Assembly (NCBI RefSeq): GCF_006538345.1
Contig: NZ_BJKL01000012.1
Coordinates: 83,758 to 147,757, forward strand
DNA from: Alteromonas sp. KUL49
GTDB lineage: Bacteria > Pseudomonadota > Gammaproteobacteria > Enterobacterales > Alteromonadaceae
Length of the DNA stretch: 64,000 nucleotides
Reading direction: 5' to 3'
Below the pieces are notes generated by a model, which saw nothing but the letters and a program-made list of their open reading frames with translations, was not told where the DNA came from and did no database searches. Below, piece by piece: positions 41,525 to 52,341 of the stretch (position 1 is its first letter; each line of letters opens with the position of its first letter). The position numbers and the translations under genes are program-made.

Positions 41525-43921
41525 ATGCCAAGCCAGATTCAGTATTCGGCACTAAACTCCAGTGCCTTGTCTCCCGGTATCAATCGCGACCTAGTAGAGA
41601 GCGCATTACATGATGACGACGTGTTGCAGGCAACCTTTATTGGGCAGGAGCGTGCCCGAGAAGCGTTGACTTTTGGATTGGGCATTAATGCAAAAGGTTA
41701 CAATCTATACGTCATGGGGGAACCCTCTACAGGTCGTTTTACACTGGTTAAAGACTACATCGAACGGCAAGTCGCAGCGTTATCTGCGCCTGATGATTGG
41801 TGTTATATCAATAACTTTGATGACGAGAGAGCACCAATTGCACTGCGCTTCTCACCCAGTGGTGCAAAAGCGTTCCGCAAAGATATTGCTCAACTTATCG
41901 ACGATGTTCTAGATACTTACCCCGTAGCGTTTGATAACCCGGGGTACCAACGCAGAAAAGCATCAATTACGCGAGATTTTGAGCAAAAATACGATAAAGC
42001 CATCGAGAGCGTAGAACGCTATGCTCAAGCTAACGACGTTGCAATGTATGAAGAAGACGGTACTATCAGTTTTTCTCCCATCGTAGAGGGTAAACCACTC
42101 AACGACAAAGAGTTTGCTCGTTTCGATGACAAATCACGTCAGTATTTTTACGATTTAATCGATGAGCTGGAAAATCGGCTGAGTGAGAGCTTACTGAGTT
42201 TGCCAGCTTGGAAGCGAGAAAACGCGGGTGCATTGAAAACGCTCGACCGTACTACTGCTGAACAAAGTATCAAACCGTTGTTAAAGGCGTTAGAACATAC
42301 CTATGCAGGTGAGTTGGGTATTATAAAGTATCTTCGCCAGCTAAAAGTCTCCCTTGTCGATGCCATGTTGCTTTTATTAAGTGAAGAGAGAAAAGAAGAT
42401 AAGAGCGACGAATTCGACAAAAAAGGCTTTCTGGAAGAGCAGTTTTTGCCAAATGTGTTGGTATCTCACAAAGTCGGGGATGCTGCACCCGTCATATATG
42501 AGGCAAATCCAACGTATCAAAATCTCTTTGGTAAAGTGGAGTACACCAGTAATCACGGCAGCGTGTTTACCAACTTCAGTATGATTCAACCAGGGGCATT
42601 GCACCGGGCTAATGGCGGCTATTTGTTACTGGATATGGATCAACTTGTCGAGCAACCTTTTGTATGGGATACCCTTAAGTTGGTGGTGAAGTCAGGTCAG
42701 TTAAAAATGGACTTACCTCAACAAGACGTGGGCATGGTTAATGCCATTACGCTCAACCCCCAACCTATCGATGTCAATGTCAAAATCATCCTTTTGGGTT
42801 CGCGGTCACTGTATTACACCCTTCAAGATTATGACGATGAATTTGCTGAGTTGTTCAGAGTTCTCGTTGATTTCGATCAAGAAATTGGCATTTCAAAATC
42901 ATCAACTTTTGATTTTATCGGTAAGGTAAGGTCTCACATCACAGGATTGGGCCTAGAGAGTATATCAACAGACGCTATGTGCAGGCTGGTGGAATATTCA
43001 CAGCGCATGGCTGAACATCAGGAAAAACTATCCGCTCACTTTGCTGATGTTATAGAACTCGTGAATGAAGCCCATTATTACTGCGTAAAGGCTCAACAAA
43101 CTGAACTCCAATTAGCGCACCTTAATGTAGCTCTGAATGCAAAAAAACGCCGAACCGGCAGAGTCAGTCAAACATTGCTCAACGACATCAAAGAAGGTCA
43201 TGTACTGATTGCTACGGAAGGGAAAGCGATAGGAAAGGTCAATGGGCTAACCGTGCTTGATGTTGGTGATACGGCTTTCGGTACACCAGCACGCATTACA
43301 TCAACCGTATTCGCCGGAGCGAGTGGGGTAGTCGATATTGAGCGAGAAGTGGAACTAGGGCAACCTATTCACTCAAAAGGTGTGATGCTACTTAATGGGT
43401 ATTTAGGTAACAAATACGCACAACACTTTCCGCTGACCCTCTCGGCTAACATTGCTCTTGAGCAGTCCTATGGTCATATAGACGGCGATAGTGCCTCTTT
43501 GGGTGAGCTTGTGGCACTGATATCTGCGTTAACGGAGATCCCTTGTCTACAGACGCTGGCCATCACCGGATCCATTAATCAATACGGTGAAGTACAAGCA
43601 GTAGGTGGTGTTAATGAGAAAATCGAAGGCTTTTTTGATTTGTGTTGTCATCGTGGATTGAACGGTGATCAAGGTGTGGTCATTCCTCACTCTAATGCGA
43701 TTAATTTAGTGTTGGACAAAACCGTAGTTGAGGCGGTAGAGCAGGGGCTGTTTAGCATTTACACGGTTAAAACTGTCGACGAGGCGTTAGAGCTACTCAT
43801 GCAACAAGAGGCTGGCAAACTCAGCTCAAAGGGTAGGTATCCTAAAAACTCCATCAACTATCACGCAGTTAATCGTCTTTATAATATTGCACTGATGGTA
43901 AATGGTGGTGAAGGGGAGTAG
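41525..43921 (+). CDS. Lon-like ATP-dependent protease (LonB/YcbZ family)
   Basis: The 798-residue protein belongs to the AAA/Lon-like family of E. coli YcbZ. An N-terminal AAA core has a degenerate P-loop (MGEPSTGRF, Arg in place of the Walker Lys), an insert with charged helices, and ANGGYLLLDMDQL. The C-terminal protease domain (about 575-780) has the Ser-Lys pair: Ser656 in DGDSASLGE and Lys699 in GGVNEKIEG. Substrates are unknown. It is a lone gene convergent with an SDR. Its 5' region holds no evident heat-shock promoter that I could identify. Confidence 0.85.
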   Translation: MPSQIQYSALNSSALSPGINRDLVESALHDDDVLQATFIGQERAREALTFGLGINAKGYNLYVMGEPSTGRFTLVKDYIERQVAALSAPDDWCYINNFDDERAPIALRFSPSGAKAFRKDIAQLIDDVLDTYPVAFDNPGYQRRKASITRDFEQKYDKAIESVERYAQANDVAMYEEDGTISFSPIVEGKPLNDKEFARFDDKSRQYFYDLIDELENRLSESLLSLPAWKRENAGALKTLDRTTAEQSIKPLLKALEHTYAGELGIIKYLRQLKVSLVDAMLLLLSEERKEDKSDEFDKKGFLEEQFLPNVLVSHKVGDAAPVIYEANPTYQNLFGKVEYTSNHGSVFTNFSMIQPGALHRANGGYLLLDMDQLVEQPFVWDTLKLVVKSGQLKMDLPQQDVGMVNAITLNPQPIDVNVKIILLGSRSLYYTLQDYDDEFAELFRVLVDFDQEIGISKSSTFDFIGKVRSHITGLGLESISTDAMCRLVEYSQRMAEHQEKLSAHFADVIELVNEAHYYCVKAQQTELQLAHLNVALNAKKRRTGRVSQTLLNDIKEGHVLIATEGKAIGKVNGLTVLDVGDTAFGTPARITSTVFAGASGVVDIEREVELGQPIHSKGVMLLNGYLGNKYAQHFPLTLSANIALEQSYGHIDGDSASLGELVALISALTEIPCLQTLAITGSINQYGEVQAVGGVNEKIEGFFDLCCHRGLNGDQGVVIPHSNAINLVLDKTVVEAVEQGLFSIYTVKTVDEALELLMQQEAGKLSSKGRYPKNSINYHAVNRLYNIALMVNGGEGE

Positions 43922-43969
43922 CCCGTCACCGCCTCTATTGAAAACACTAATTACGATACCTGCAAGTAT

Positions 43970-44746
43970 TTACTTCGGTGGCATTCTCAGGCCGCCATCT
44001 AGCCTGATGGTCTCTCCGTTCATGTAGCTGTTTTCCGCGATATGCATGACTAGTTTGGCATATTCTTCAGGTAACCCTAGGCGCTTAGGAAATTGAACAT
44101 TTTGCGCGAGGGCATCTTGAACGTTTTCAGGCATGGCAAGTAGCATGGGGGTGCCCATGATGCCTGGCGCGACTGTGTTTACTCGTATTCCTAAAGGAGC
44201 GAGGTCACGAGCCATAGGTAGGGTTAAACCTATAATACCGCCTTTACTCGCGGCATAGGCACATTGGCCAATTTGTCCCTCATAACCCGCCACAGATGCC
44301 GTGTTTACTATGACTCCACGTTCACCCTCGCCGTTGCAAGGCGCTTGTTCTGCCATCGCTTGGGCGACAAGTCTCGCCACATTAAAGCTACCGACTAAAT
44401 TGATATCAATGGTTTGCTGAAAGTCTGCCAAAGGCATGGCTTTTGAATCGCGATTTAGCAGTCGTTTTGCAGGAGCAATACCTGCACAGTTAACAAGTAG
44501 GTGAATATCGCCAAACGTTGATTTTGCGAGTGCTAGACCTGCCGTAATGTCTTCTTCGTTGCGAACGTCCACTTTTGCAAATAAGGTTTGTGAACTACCG
44601 AGTTGCTCAACACAAGCGTTACCCGCTTCTTGGTTGATGTCGAATAGGCAAACATTCATGTTGGCGTTTCTAAGTGCTGTGGCAGTGGCCAAACCAAGGC
44701 CAGAACAACCACCTGTAACAATCGCAGTACTACATTGAAGTATCAT
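43970..44746 (-). CDS. SDR, type 2 3-hydroxyacyl-CoA dehydrogenase-like
   Basis: The 258-residue SDR has TAIVTGGCSGLGLATATAL (cofactor loop), LFDINQEAG with an Asp that favours NAD(H), NCAGIAPA, the catalytic Ser in VNTASVAGYEG and Tyr-Lys in CAYAASKGG. The overall sequence is like HSD17B10-type 3-hydroxyacyl-CoA dehydrogenases used in fatty acid or branched-chain amino acid breakdown. No such genes are next to it, so the substrate is inference. Confidence 0.82.
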   Translation of the reverse strand: MILQCSTAIVTGGCSGLGLATATALRNANMNVCLFDINQEAGNACVEQLGSSQTLFAKVDVRNEEDITAGLALAKSTFGDIHLLVNCAGIAPAKRLLNRDSKAMPLADFQQTIDINLVGSFNVARLVAQAMAEQAPCNGEGERGVIVNTASVAGYEGQIGQCAYAASKGGIIGLTLPMARDLAPLGIRVNTVAPGIMGTPMLLAMPENVQDALAQNVQFPKRLGLPEEYAKLVMHIAENSYMNGETIRLDGGLRMPPK

Positions 44747-44841
44747 CAGCTTCCCATGTGTAATAATGAAGTGATGACTATGTTAATGGGATGTTTGTGG
44801 GAAAGCTACGGTGCGCCAAAGCCTGCGCACCGATATATCTG

Positions 44842-45135
44842 CTATTTTGGCAACTGAATTTTACACTCGTCGCTTTGACGGAATAGAATCAGTGTATGCC
44901 CAATCACCTGTAACTTCACGCCATTGGTCTCACGCACGATTGCATCCATGATTAACCCTTTCTCTTCCCTGTCTTCAGAAGGCACCTTAACTTTTATCAG
45001 TTCATGGTGACTCAAGGCGTTGTCGATCTCAGCTACAACGCCTTCTGTAAGGCCGTTTGCGCCAAGTTGAACAACAGGCTTAAGCGGGTGTGCTAGGCCT
45101 TTGAGAAATTGTTTTTGTTTATTTGAAAGTTTCAT
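44842..45135 (-). CDS. yhbY: YhbY CRM-domain RNA-binding protein
   Basis: The 97-residue protein is a single CRM domain with the hallmark G-x-x-G (VQLGANGLTEGVV) and the start LSNKQKQFLKGLAHPLKPVVQ. YhbY associates with pre-50S particles. It is divergent from rlmE with 95 bases between them, the same arrangement as in E. coli. Confidence 0.94.
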   Translation of the reverse strand: MKLSNKQKQFLKGLAHPLKPVVQLGANGLTEGVVAEIDNALSHHELIKVKVPSEDREEKGLIMDAIVRETNGVKLQVIGHTLILFRQSDECKIQLPK

Positions 45136-45230
45136 GTATTCAATTTTCTTGAAATTAATCTATAAGTTAAAGCTTGAAAACGCGTATTCTAACGCCATCT
45201 TCTCTACAATCCTAATGACATTGTACTGGA

Positions 45231-45860
45231 ATGACAAAAAAGAAGCACTCTGCCAGCAGTAAACGTTGGCTAAAAGAACATTTTGACGACCATTATGTGC
45301 AAAAAGCACAGAAGGAAGGTTGGCGCTCCCGTGCCGTGTATAAACTCGAAGAGATTCAGCAAAAAGACAAGCTAATCAAACCGGGCATGACACTGGTAGA
45401 TTTGGGGGCAGCGCCTGGTGGATGGTCGCAACTGGCTGCCCAGCTTGTTGGCGACAAAGGTCAGGTTATCGCTTGCGACATTTTGGAAATGGACCCAATT
45501 GTGGGTGTCGATTTCCTTCAAGGTGACTTTCGTGAAGAGGCGGTACTCGATGCATTACTGAATAGAATCGGCGGGAAAACCGTCGATGTTGTATTCTCTG
45601 ATATGGCACCTAACATGTCTGGGAACGCATCGGTAGACCAAGCAAGGTCCATGTATTTGTGTGAGTTAGCGTTAGATATGTGTCATCAGGTACTCAAGCC
45701 CGGTGGGAATTTTGTAATAAAAGTTTTCCAAGGCGAGGGATTTGATGAGTATTTTCGTGAGCTAAGAAGCGCGTTTAAGAGTATAAAAACACGTAAGCCT
45801 GATTCTTCTCGCTCCCGTTCCCGAGAAGTCTATTTGGTGGCTTGCGGTTATAAAGTGTAG
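45231..45860 (+). CDS. rlmE: 23S rRNA 2'-O-methyltransferase RlmE
   Basis: RlmE (FtsJ) methylates U2552 of 23S rRNA. The 209-residue protein has SAM motif [12 protein letters not shown] and the K-D-K-E tetrad in [27 protein letters not shown] and [10 protein letters not shown]. It heads the plus-strand run ending at tRNA-Leu, with ftsH 105 bases downstream. Confidence 0.96.
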   Translation: MTKKKHSASSKRWLKEHFDDHYVQKAQKEGWRSRAVYKLEEIQQKDKLIKPGMTLVDLGAAPGGWSQLAAQLVGDKGQVIACDILEMDPIVGVDFLQGDFREEAVLDALLNRIGGKTVDVVFSDMAPNMSGNASVDQARSMYLCELALDMCHQVLKPGGNFVIKVFQGEGFDEYFRELRSAFKSIKTRKPDSSRSRSREVYLVACGYKV

Positions 45861-45965
45861 TAGGCTTAAGGTAACGAGATTCGTTGCGAGTGATTCATGA
45901 ACAATACGGTGTAAAAACCAACATTGGTCGATAAGAATTAGTCGTTTTTTTAGAGGTTAGTAGCA

Positions 45966-47900
<1,935 letters not shown>

Positions 47901-47924
47901 CTGCTAACAGCTATAAAGCTTTTG

Positions 47925-47957
47925 AAAACGCCAGAATTAACACTGGCGTTTTTTTTA
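47925..47957 (+). terminator. Terminator between ftsH and folP
   Basis: AAAACGCCAG (47925-47934) pairs with CTGGCGTTTT (47943-47952) around AATTAACA, then more T residues. It lies ahead of the chosen folP start. Confidence 0.85.
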
Positions 47958-47990
47958 TCTTGTTTCAATCAGATTGTCCTAAGGTTTTCT

Positions 47991-48815
47991 ATGCAATTTG
48001 GCTCTCATAATTTAAATCTTTCGTTTCCCCATGTAATGGGGATCCTCAACGTAACGCCTGATTCATTTTCTGATGGTGGTAAGCACAATACATTTACCAG
48101 TGCGGTGAAACACGCCAATAAAATGATAGAGCAAGGGGCAACGTTTATTGACGTTGGCGGTGAGTCCACTCGACCTGGCGCCGCACCGGTAAGTGTCGAA
48201 GAAGAGTTAGATCGCGTTATTCCTGTCATAGAAGCCCTTCGAAACCACACTGATTGCGTAATCTCTGTCGATACTAGTAAACCACAAGTCATGAAAGAGG
48301 CAGTTTCAGCAGGCGCTGGACTTATCAACGACGTAAGAGCACTGCAACTTCCCGGTGCCATTGAAGTAGCGAGTGAAGTCGGCGTACCTGTGTGCTTAAT
48401 GCATATGCAAGGCCAGCCGGATTCAATGCAAGACAATCCCTTGTACAATAACGTTGTTGATGAGGTTACCGACTTTTTGCTTGGCAGAGTAAGCGATTGT
48501 GAGAGGGCTGGTATAAGCACAGATAGAATACTTCTCGATCCTGGATTTGGTTTTGGTAAAACACTCGAACACAATTATCTTCTGCTCAAAAAACTTCCAG
48601 AATTAATGAAACACGGGTTTCCGTTGCTGGTGGGTATGTCAAGAAAATCAATGATTGGACAATTACTTGACAGAAAGTTGGATGAACGCTTGGCTGGAAG
48701 TATTGCTCTCGCTACAATTGCTGCACAAATGGGAGCACAAATTTTTCGCGTTCACGATGTTCAAGAGACGATGGACGCAGTTCGTATTGTTAAGATGATG
48801 CGCGAAGTAGAATAA
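47991..48815 (+). CDS. folP: Dihydropteroate synthase FolP
   Basis: FolP joins p-aminobenzoate to the pterin in folate synthesis and is the sulfonamide target. From ATG 47991 the protein is 274 residues: [14 protein letters not shown], the [13 protein letters not shown] loop, DTSKPQVM and DPGFGFGKT are family motifs. An in-frame start at 47922 would put the first codons through the terminator hairpin; AAGG seven bases before 47991 supports the inner start. glmM follows 11 bases later. Confidence 0.95.
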   Translation: MQFGSHNLNLSFPHVMGILNVTPDSFSDGGKHNTFTSAVKHANKMIEQGATFIDVGGESTRPGAAPVSVEEELDRVIPVIEALRNHTDCVISVDTSKPQVMKEAVSAGAGLINDVRALQLPGAIEVASEVGVPVCLMHMQGQPDSMQDNPLYNNVVDEVTDFLLGRVSDCERAGISTDRILLDPGFGFGKTLEHNYLLLKKLPELMKHGFPLLVGMSRKSMIGQLLDRKLDERLAGSIALATIAAQMGAQIFRVHDVQETMDAVRIVKMMREVE

Positions 48816-48826
48816 GGATAAAAAGT

Positions 48827-50170
48827 ATGGGCGAACGCAAGTATTTTGGAACTGATGGTATTCGTGGCAAGGTTGGTGAAAGCTTTATCAACCCTGAATT
48901 TGTAACCAAACTTGGTTGGGCTGCGGGTAAGGTACTCGCTGGCCGTGGCACCAATAAGGTGTTGATCGGAAAAGACACGCGCATTTCAGGATATATGCTC
49001 GAGTCTTGTCTCGAAGCTGGGCTTTCTGCGGCAGGCATCGATATTGGTTTGTTGGGTCCCATGCCAACGCCAGCAATTGCATACCTTACGAAGACGTTTC
49101 GCTCTGAGGCGGGCATAGTTATCAGTGCATCGCACAATCCATACTATGATAATGGCATTAAGTTCTTCTCTTCTGACGGTTTCAAACTAGACGATGAAAT
49201 AGAGTGCGCCATTGAAGATCTGCTCGATGAGCCGATGACGTGTGTTGCCTCTGACAAGTTGGGTAAAGCCACGCGAATCAATGATGCTGCTGGCCGTTAC
49301 ATAGAATTTTGTAAAGGTACCTTCCCCACAAAATTGTCCTTAACCGGTTTAAAGATTGTTGTGGACTGTGCTCACGGTGCAACTTATCACATTGCACCAG
49401 ATGTACTTCGCGAACTCGGTGCTAACGTCATTGAAATAGGCACTTCACCCAATGGACTCAATATCAATGACGGCGTCGGTGCAACGTCTATGGGCGGGGT
49501 AGTTGAAGCCGTTCTCGAAACACAAGCTGACTTAGGTTTTGCTCTTGATGGTGACGGTGACCGTATCATGATGGTCGATCACCTTGGCAACATTATCGAC
49601 GGTGACCAAATTGTGTATATGTTGGCCCGTGACGCCCTTAAAAACGGGCGTCTTCAAGGCGGCGTGGTAGGGACGCTCATGAGTAATCTAGGCCTTGAAC
49701 TCGCTCTAAATAAGTTAGGTGTGCCATTTGCACGCAGCAAAGTCGGCGACCGCTATGTAATGGAACTATTGCAGCAGAAAGGCTGGCTCATTGGCGGTGA
49801 AAACTCTGGACATGTGCTTAATTTATCTACCTCTTCAACCGGAGACGGTATAGTCGCTGGGCTACAGGTGATTGGCGCCATGTTGCGCTCAGATATGGAT
49901 CTGCATGACTTAAGCTCGGGTTTTGATATGTATCCACAAACCCTAATTAATGTTCGATACAAAGATACGGGTGAAGATATTCTTGCGAATACTCATATTC
50001 AGCAGGCAAAAGCTGAAGCTGAAGAAAACTTAGGAAAACACGGTCGAGTTTTACTGAGAAAAAGCGGCACTGAACCTTTGATTCGAGTTATGGTAGAATC
50101 TGATAACGAGAGCGAATCAAAGAATTGGGCGGAACACATCGCACAAACTGTTCGTAAAGTCGCCAATTGA
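48827..50170 (+). CDS. glmM: Phosphoglucosamine mutase GlmM
   Basis: GlmM makes glucosamine 1-phosphate for UDP-GlcNAc, hence peptidoglycan and LPS. The 447 residues show [13 protein letters not shown], the phosphoserine loop [16 protein letters not shown] (about residue 103), the metal loop DGDGDR and sugar loop GGENSGHVL, and [14 protein letters not shown] at the end. folP-glmM linkage is conserved. Confidence 0.97.
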   Translation: MGERKYFGTDGIRGKVGESFINPEFVTKLGWAAGKVLAGRGTNKVLIGKDTRISGYMLESCLEAGLSAAGIDIGLLGPMPTPAIAYLTKTFRSEAGIVISASHNPYYDNGIKFFSSDGFKLDDEIECAIEDLLDEPMTCVASDKLGKATRINDAAGRYIEFCKGTFPTKLSLTGLKIVVDCAHGATYHIAPDVLRELGANVIEIGTSPNGLNINDGVGATSMGGVVEAVLETQADLGFALDGDGDRIMMVDHLGNIIDGDQIVYMLARDALKNGRLQGGVVGTLMSNLGLELALNKLGVPFARSKVGDRYVMELLQQKGWLIGGENSGHVLNLSTSSTGDGIVAGLQVIGAMLRSDMDLHDLSSGFDMYPQTLINVRYKDTGEDILANTHIQQAKAEAEENLGKHGRVLLRKSGTEPLIRVMVESDNESESKNWAEHIAQTVRKVAN

Positions 50171-50288
50171 TTGGCATATCGAGAAATTTCGAGTTTTATA
50201 CTTGTATAATCCAATTGAAATAGTTAATATCACGCCCGCTTTGAGACAGGGCTAAGGTCTGAAGTTTGAATAAAAAATAAGAACGCCA

Positions 50289-51008
50289 ATGGTAGCCGGT
50301 AACTGGAAAATGAATGGTAATTCGTCATTAGTTACTGAGTTTGAAAACGCATTTAATGAGATTACATTCGATTTTGATGTGTTAATTTGCCCACCTTCTC
50401 CGTATCTTAATTTATTCAAAAGCGACAGTTTAGCTACTGGCGGTCAAGACGTAAGTGAGTTTGATAGCGGTGCACATACAGGTGACATCTCGACTTCAAT
50501 GCTCAAAGAGTTTGGTTGCAAGTATGTGATTGTAGGTCACTCAGAGCGCCGTGAAGATCATGGCGAATCAAATGCACTTGTTGCATTAAAGGCGAAAGCA
50601 GCGATAAATGCTGGGCTAATACCATTAATATGTGTAGGCGAGCCCCTAGATGTGCGCGAAAGCGATACAGTTGAAGCCTTTATTAGTGCACAATTAGATG
50701 CATTAAAAGATAACTTAAGTGTTGCTGAATTCGAGCAATCAGTCATTGCCTACGAGCCAATATGGGCTATTGGGACTGGTAAGACAGCGACACCAGAGCA
50801 AGCGCAAGAAGTTCATCAGTTTATCCGTGGCTATTTTGCCAGCATAGACAGTGAACTCGCTCAAGGCCTGCGTATTCTATACGGTGGAAGCGTAAAGCCT
50901 GATAATGCGCAAACATTATTTGCTCAGCCAGACGTAGACGGTGGTCTTATTGGCGGCGCAAGTTTGAAAGTGGACGATTTTGTTTCAATTTGCCAAGCGG
51001 CAAACTGA
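50289..51008 (+). CDS. tpiA: Triosephosphate isomerase, start codon uncertain
   Basis: TpiA interconverts dihydroxyacetone phosphate and glyceraldehyde 3-phosphate. From ATG 50289 the protein is 239 residues: catalytic Asn-Lys in AGNWKMNG, His in VGHSERR, Glu in YEPIWAIGTG, and phosphate-binding YGGSVKPDN. Family members usually begin four or more residues earlier; here the preceding codons read ATA AGA ACG CCA (IRTP), and ATA 50277 stands where ATG is expected. Either ATG 50289 is used despite a weak ribosome binding site, or the record has A for G at 50279. The place between glmM and secG is normal for many gammaproteobacteria. Confidence 0.93.
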   Translation: MVAGNWKMNGNSSLVTEFENAFNEITFDFDVLICPPSPYLNLFKSDSLATGGQDVSEFDSGAHTGDISTSMLKEFGCKYVIVGHSERREDHGESNALVALKAKAAINAGLIPLICVGEPLDVRESDTVEAFISAQLDALKDNLSVAEFEQSVIAYEPIWAIGTGKTATPEQAQEVHQFIRGYFASIDSELAQGLRILYGGSVKPDNAQTLFAQPDVDGGLIGGASLKVDDFVSICQAAN

Positions 51009-51018
51009 CGAGGTAATT

Positions 51019-51399
51019 ATGATTTACGAAGTACTTCTTGTTGCTTACTTGATTGTAGCGTTATTGCTTATCGGGTTCGTACTTATTCAACAAGGTAAAG
51101 GTGCAGACATGGGCGCGTCATTTGGTTCAGGTGGTTCAAACACTGTGTTTGGTTCATCGGGTTCAGGTAATTTTATGACTCGCACTACAGCAATCTTAGC
51201 AACGCTATTTTTTGCAGTGAGCTTATTTTTAGGTAATCTTACTGCAAATCGCGATAGTGCAGAAGATGAATTCGAAGTACTTCAAGCGCCGGTAACAGTG
51301 GAAATTCCTGTTCCAGCAAGTGAAGATGTTCCAGTAGTTGAAGCGGCATCAGACGATGTACCCGCCGCTGAAGATACTGACGTACCAGACGGTAATTAA
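51019..51399 (+). CDS. secG: Protein-export membrane protein SecG
   Basis: SecG supports the SecYEG translocon. From ATG 51019 the protein is 126 residues with two membrane helices (about 2-23 and 53-72), the loop QQGKGADMGASFGSGGSNTVFG and an acidic, Val/Pro-rich tail (EVLQAPVTVEIPVP onward) longer than a minimal SecG but common in this group. An in-frame ATG at 50980 lies inside tpiA. tRNA-Leu follows at once, as in E. coli secG-leuU. Confidence 0.95.
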   Translation: MIYEVLLVAYLIVALLLIGFVLIQQGKGADMGASFGSGGSNTVFGSSGSGNFMTRTTAILATLFFAVSLFLGNLTANRDSAEDEFEVLQAPVTVEIPVPASEDVPVVEAASDDVPAAEDTDVPDGN

Positions 51400-51411
51400 T
51401 AGCAAGTTTTC

Positions 51412-51497
51412 GCGGAAGTGGTGGAATTGGTAGACACGCCATCTTGAGGGGGTGGTGAGCATAGCTCGTGCGGGTTCAAGTCCCGCTTTCCGCACCA
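51412..51497 (+). tRNA. leuU: tRNA-Leu, anticodon GAG
   Basis: The 86-base gene starts GCGGAAGTGGTGGAATTGG and ends TTTCCGC-A-CCA, with CCA encoded (51495-51497). The anticodon arm CCATCTTGAGGGGGTGG gives anticodon GAG; the long variable arm (GAGCATAGCTC) and TTCAAGTCC T-loop are class II Leu features. It is closely like E. coli leuU. It is the last housekeeping gene before the accessory locus. Confidence 0.97.
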
Positions 51498-51502
51498 ATC
51501 TG

Positions 51503-51534
51503 AAAAGCCCGGTTTTCTAACCGGGCTTTTTTTT
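51503..51534 (+). terminator. Terminator after tRNA-Leu
   Basis: AAAAGCCCGGTT pairs perfectly with AACCGGGCTTTT around TTCT, followed by TTTT. It separates the secG-tRNA transcript from the accessory locus. Confidence 0.93.
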
Positions 51535-51553
51535 GCCTAAAATTAGTATTCTA

Positions 51554-51567
51554 TATTGTTAACAATA
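51554..51567. promoter_or_regulatory. 14-base palindrome TATTGTTAACAATA, candidate operator
   Basis: The palindrome is perfect and lies 67 bases before the GntR start. Its half TTAACAATA recurs twice ahead of the sulfatase gene (56501 and 56560). A shared regulator of both transcription units would explain this; the GntR protein is the obvious candidate. Confidence 0.45.
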
Positions 51568-51599
51568 AACTGTTGAATTTGTTGATGTTGTGTGTAATC

Positions 51600-51622
51600 G
51601 TAATTGCATTGTGTGCAATTAC
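51600..51622. promoter_or_regulatory. 23-base inverted repeat before the GntR gene
   Basis: GTAATTGCA (51600-51608) and TGCAATTAC (51614-51622) are perfect reverse complements around TTGTG. The site ends 11 bases before the GTG start, where a bound repressor would block the gene: a typical autoregulatory position. Confidence 0.55.
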
Positions 51623-51633
51623 AAAGGCCATCG

Positions 51634-52341
51634 GTGCTTAAACCAGTTAGCAATCATCATATTATTTCGGGAGTTTCCGTTGCTTCCGAAGATTCCCTAT
51701 ATCACAAGCTACTCGAGGATATCGCGAGTGGAACGTTGAAAAGTGGCGACCGTCTGGTCACAACGTCAATCGCTGAACAACACGGAACGAGCATCAATCC
51801 GGTAAGAGAGGCCTTGAAGCGGTTAGAGGGTGAAGGGTTTGTCACGTTCAAGAAGAACAGTGGTGCCCGTGTAGCAAGGTTTGAATATCAAACTATGAAG
51901 AATGCCTTTGAACTGCTGCAACTTTTAGAACCTTATCTACTCTCGTGGTTTGTAGAAAATGCTAGCTCTGCGAATATCGAAGACTTGAAACAAACGTTAC
52001 GTGAAATGAAAAACTTAAGCGTTGATGATTCTTATCGATTTCGCACGCTCGATACAGAGTTCCATTGGCAAATGTACTCTAGTCACTATAACGCTGATGC
52101 AGTTTCCCTCTGGCGAAGAAAAAAGCACATTTTGCAGGCACTACATGTTGGATTAAGCATTAGCCCTAAACGTATAAAAGATGCAATTACAGAGCATGAA
52201 CTGCTCCTCAATTGTATAGAACAAGGAGATGTTGACGGAGCGCTTTTAGCACTGCGAAGTCACCTAGATCAGGGGGGGGAGTATTGGTCGAATTCTTTTC
52301 CAATGGCGTTGGAACGAGTACAAGGAAGTCATCAAGTATGA
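51634..52341 (+). CDS. GntR-family (FadR/FCD-type) regulator of the sugar-acid locus
   Basis: The 235-residue protein has a winged helix-turn-helix (about 20-75: LYHKLLEDIASGTLKSGDRL, then INPVREALKRLEGEGFV) and an all-helical FCD-like ligand domain (ELLQLLEPYLLSWFVEN onward). GTG 51634 has AAAGG six bases upstream; a longer TTG start at 51604 would fall inside the inverted repeat. Regulators of this type sense the sugar acid or keto acid of the neighbouring pathway. Its stop overlaps the next ATG (ATGA). Confidence 0.85.
   Translation: MLKPVSNHHIISGVSVASEDSLYHKLLEDIASGTLKSGDRLVTTSIAEQHGTSINPVREALKRLEGEGFVTFKKNSGARVARFEYQTMKNAFELLQLLEPYLLSWFVENASSANIEDLKQTLREMKNLSVDDSYRFRTLDTEFHWQMYSSHYNADAVSLWRRKKHILQALHVGLSISPKRIKDAITEHELLLNCIEQGDVDGALLALRSHLDQGGEYWSNSFPMALERVQGSHQV

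Noticed and set aside
41525..43921. Housekeeping Lon protease
   Set aside because: The N-terminal LAN domain is absent and the P-loop is degenerate (GEPSTGRF), so it is the Lon-like YcbZ/LonB type rather than Lon itself.
48005..48574. 189-residue minus-strand frame opposite folP
   Set aside because: Lies entirely antisense to a clear folP, with no recognisable motif or ribosome binding site.
51412..51497. Second copy of the tRNA-Leu 3' end as an attachment site in the window
   Set aside because: I scanned the downstream sequence by eye for TTCAAGTCCCGC and TTTCCGCACCA and found no repeat; an att site, if any, would lie past 64000.
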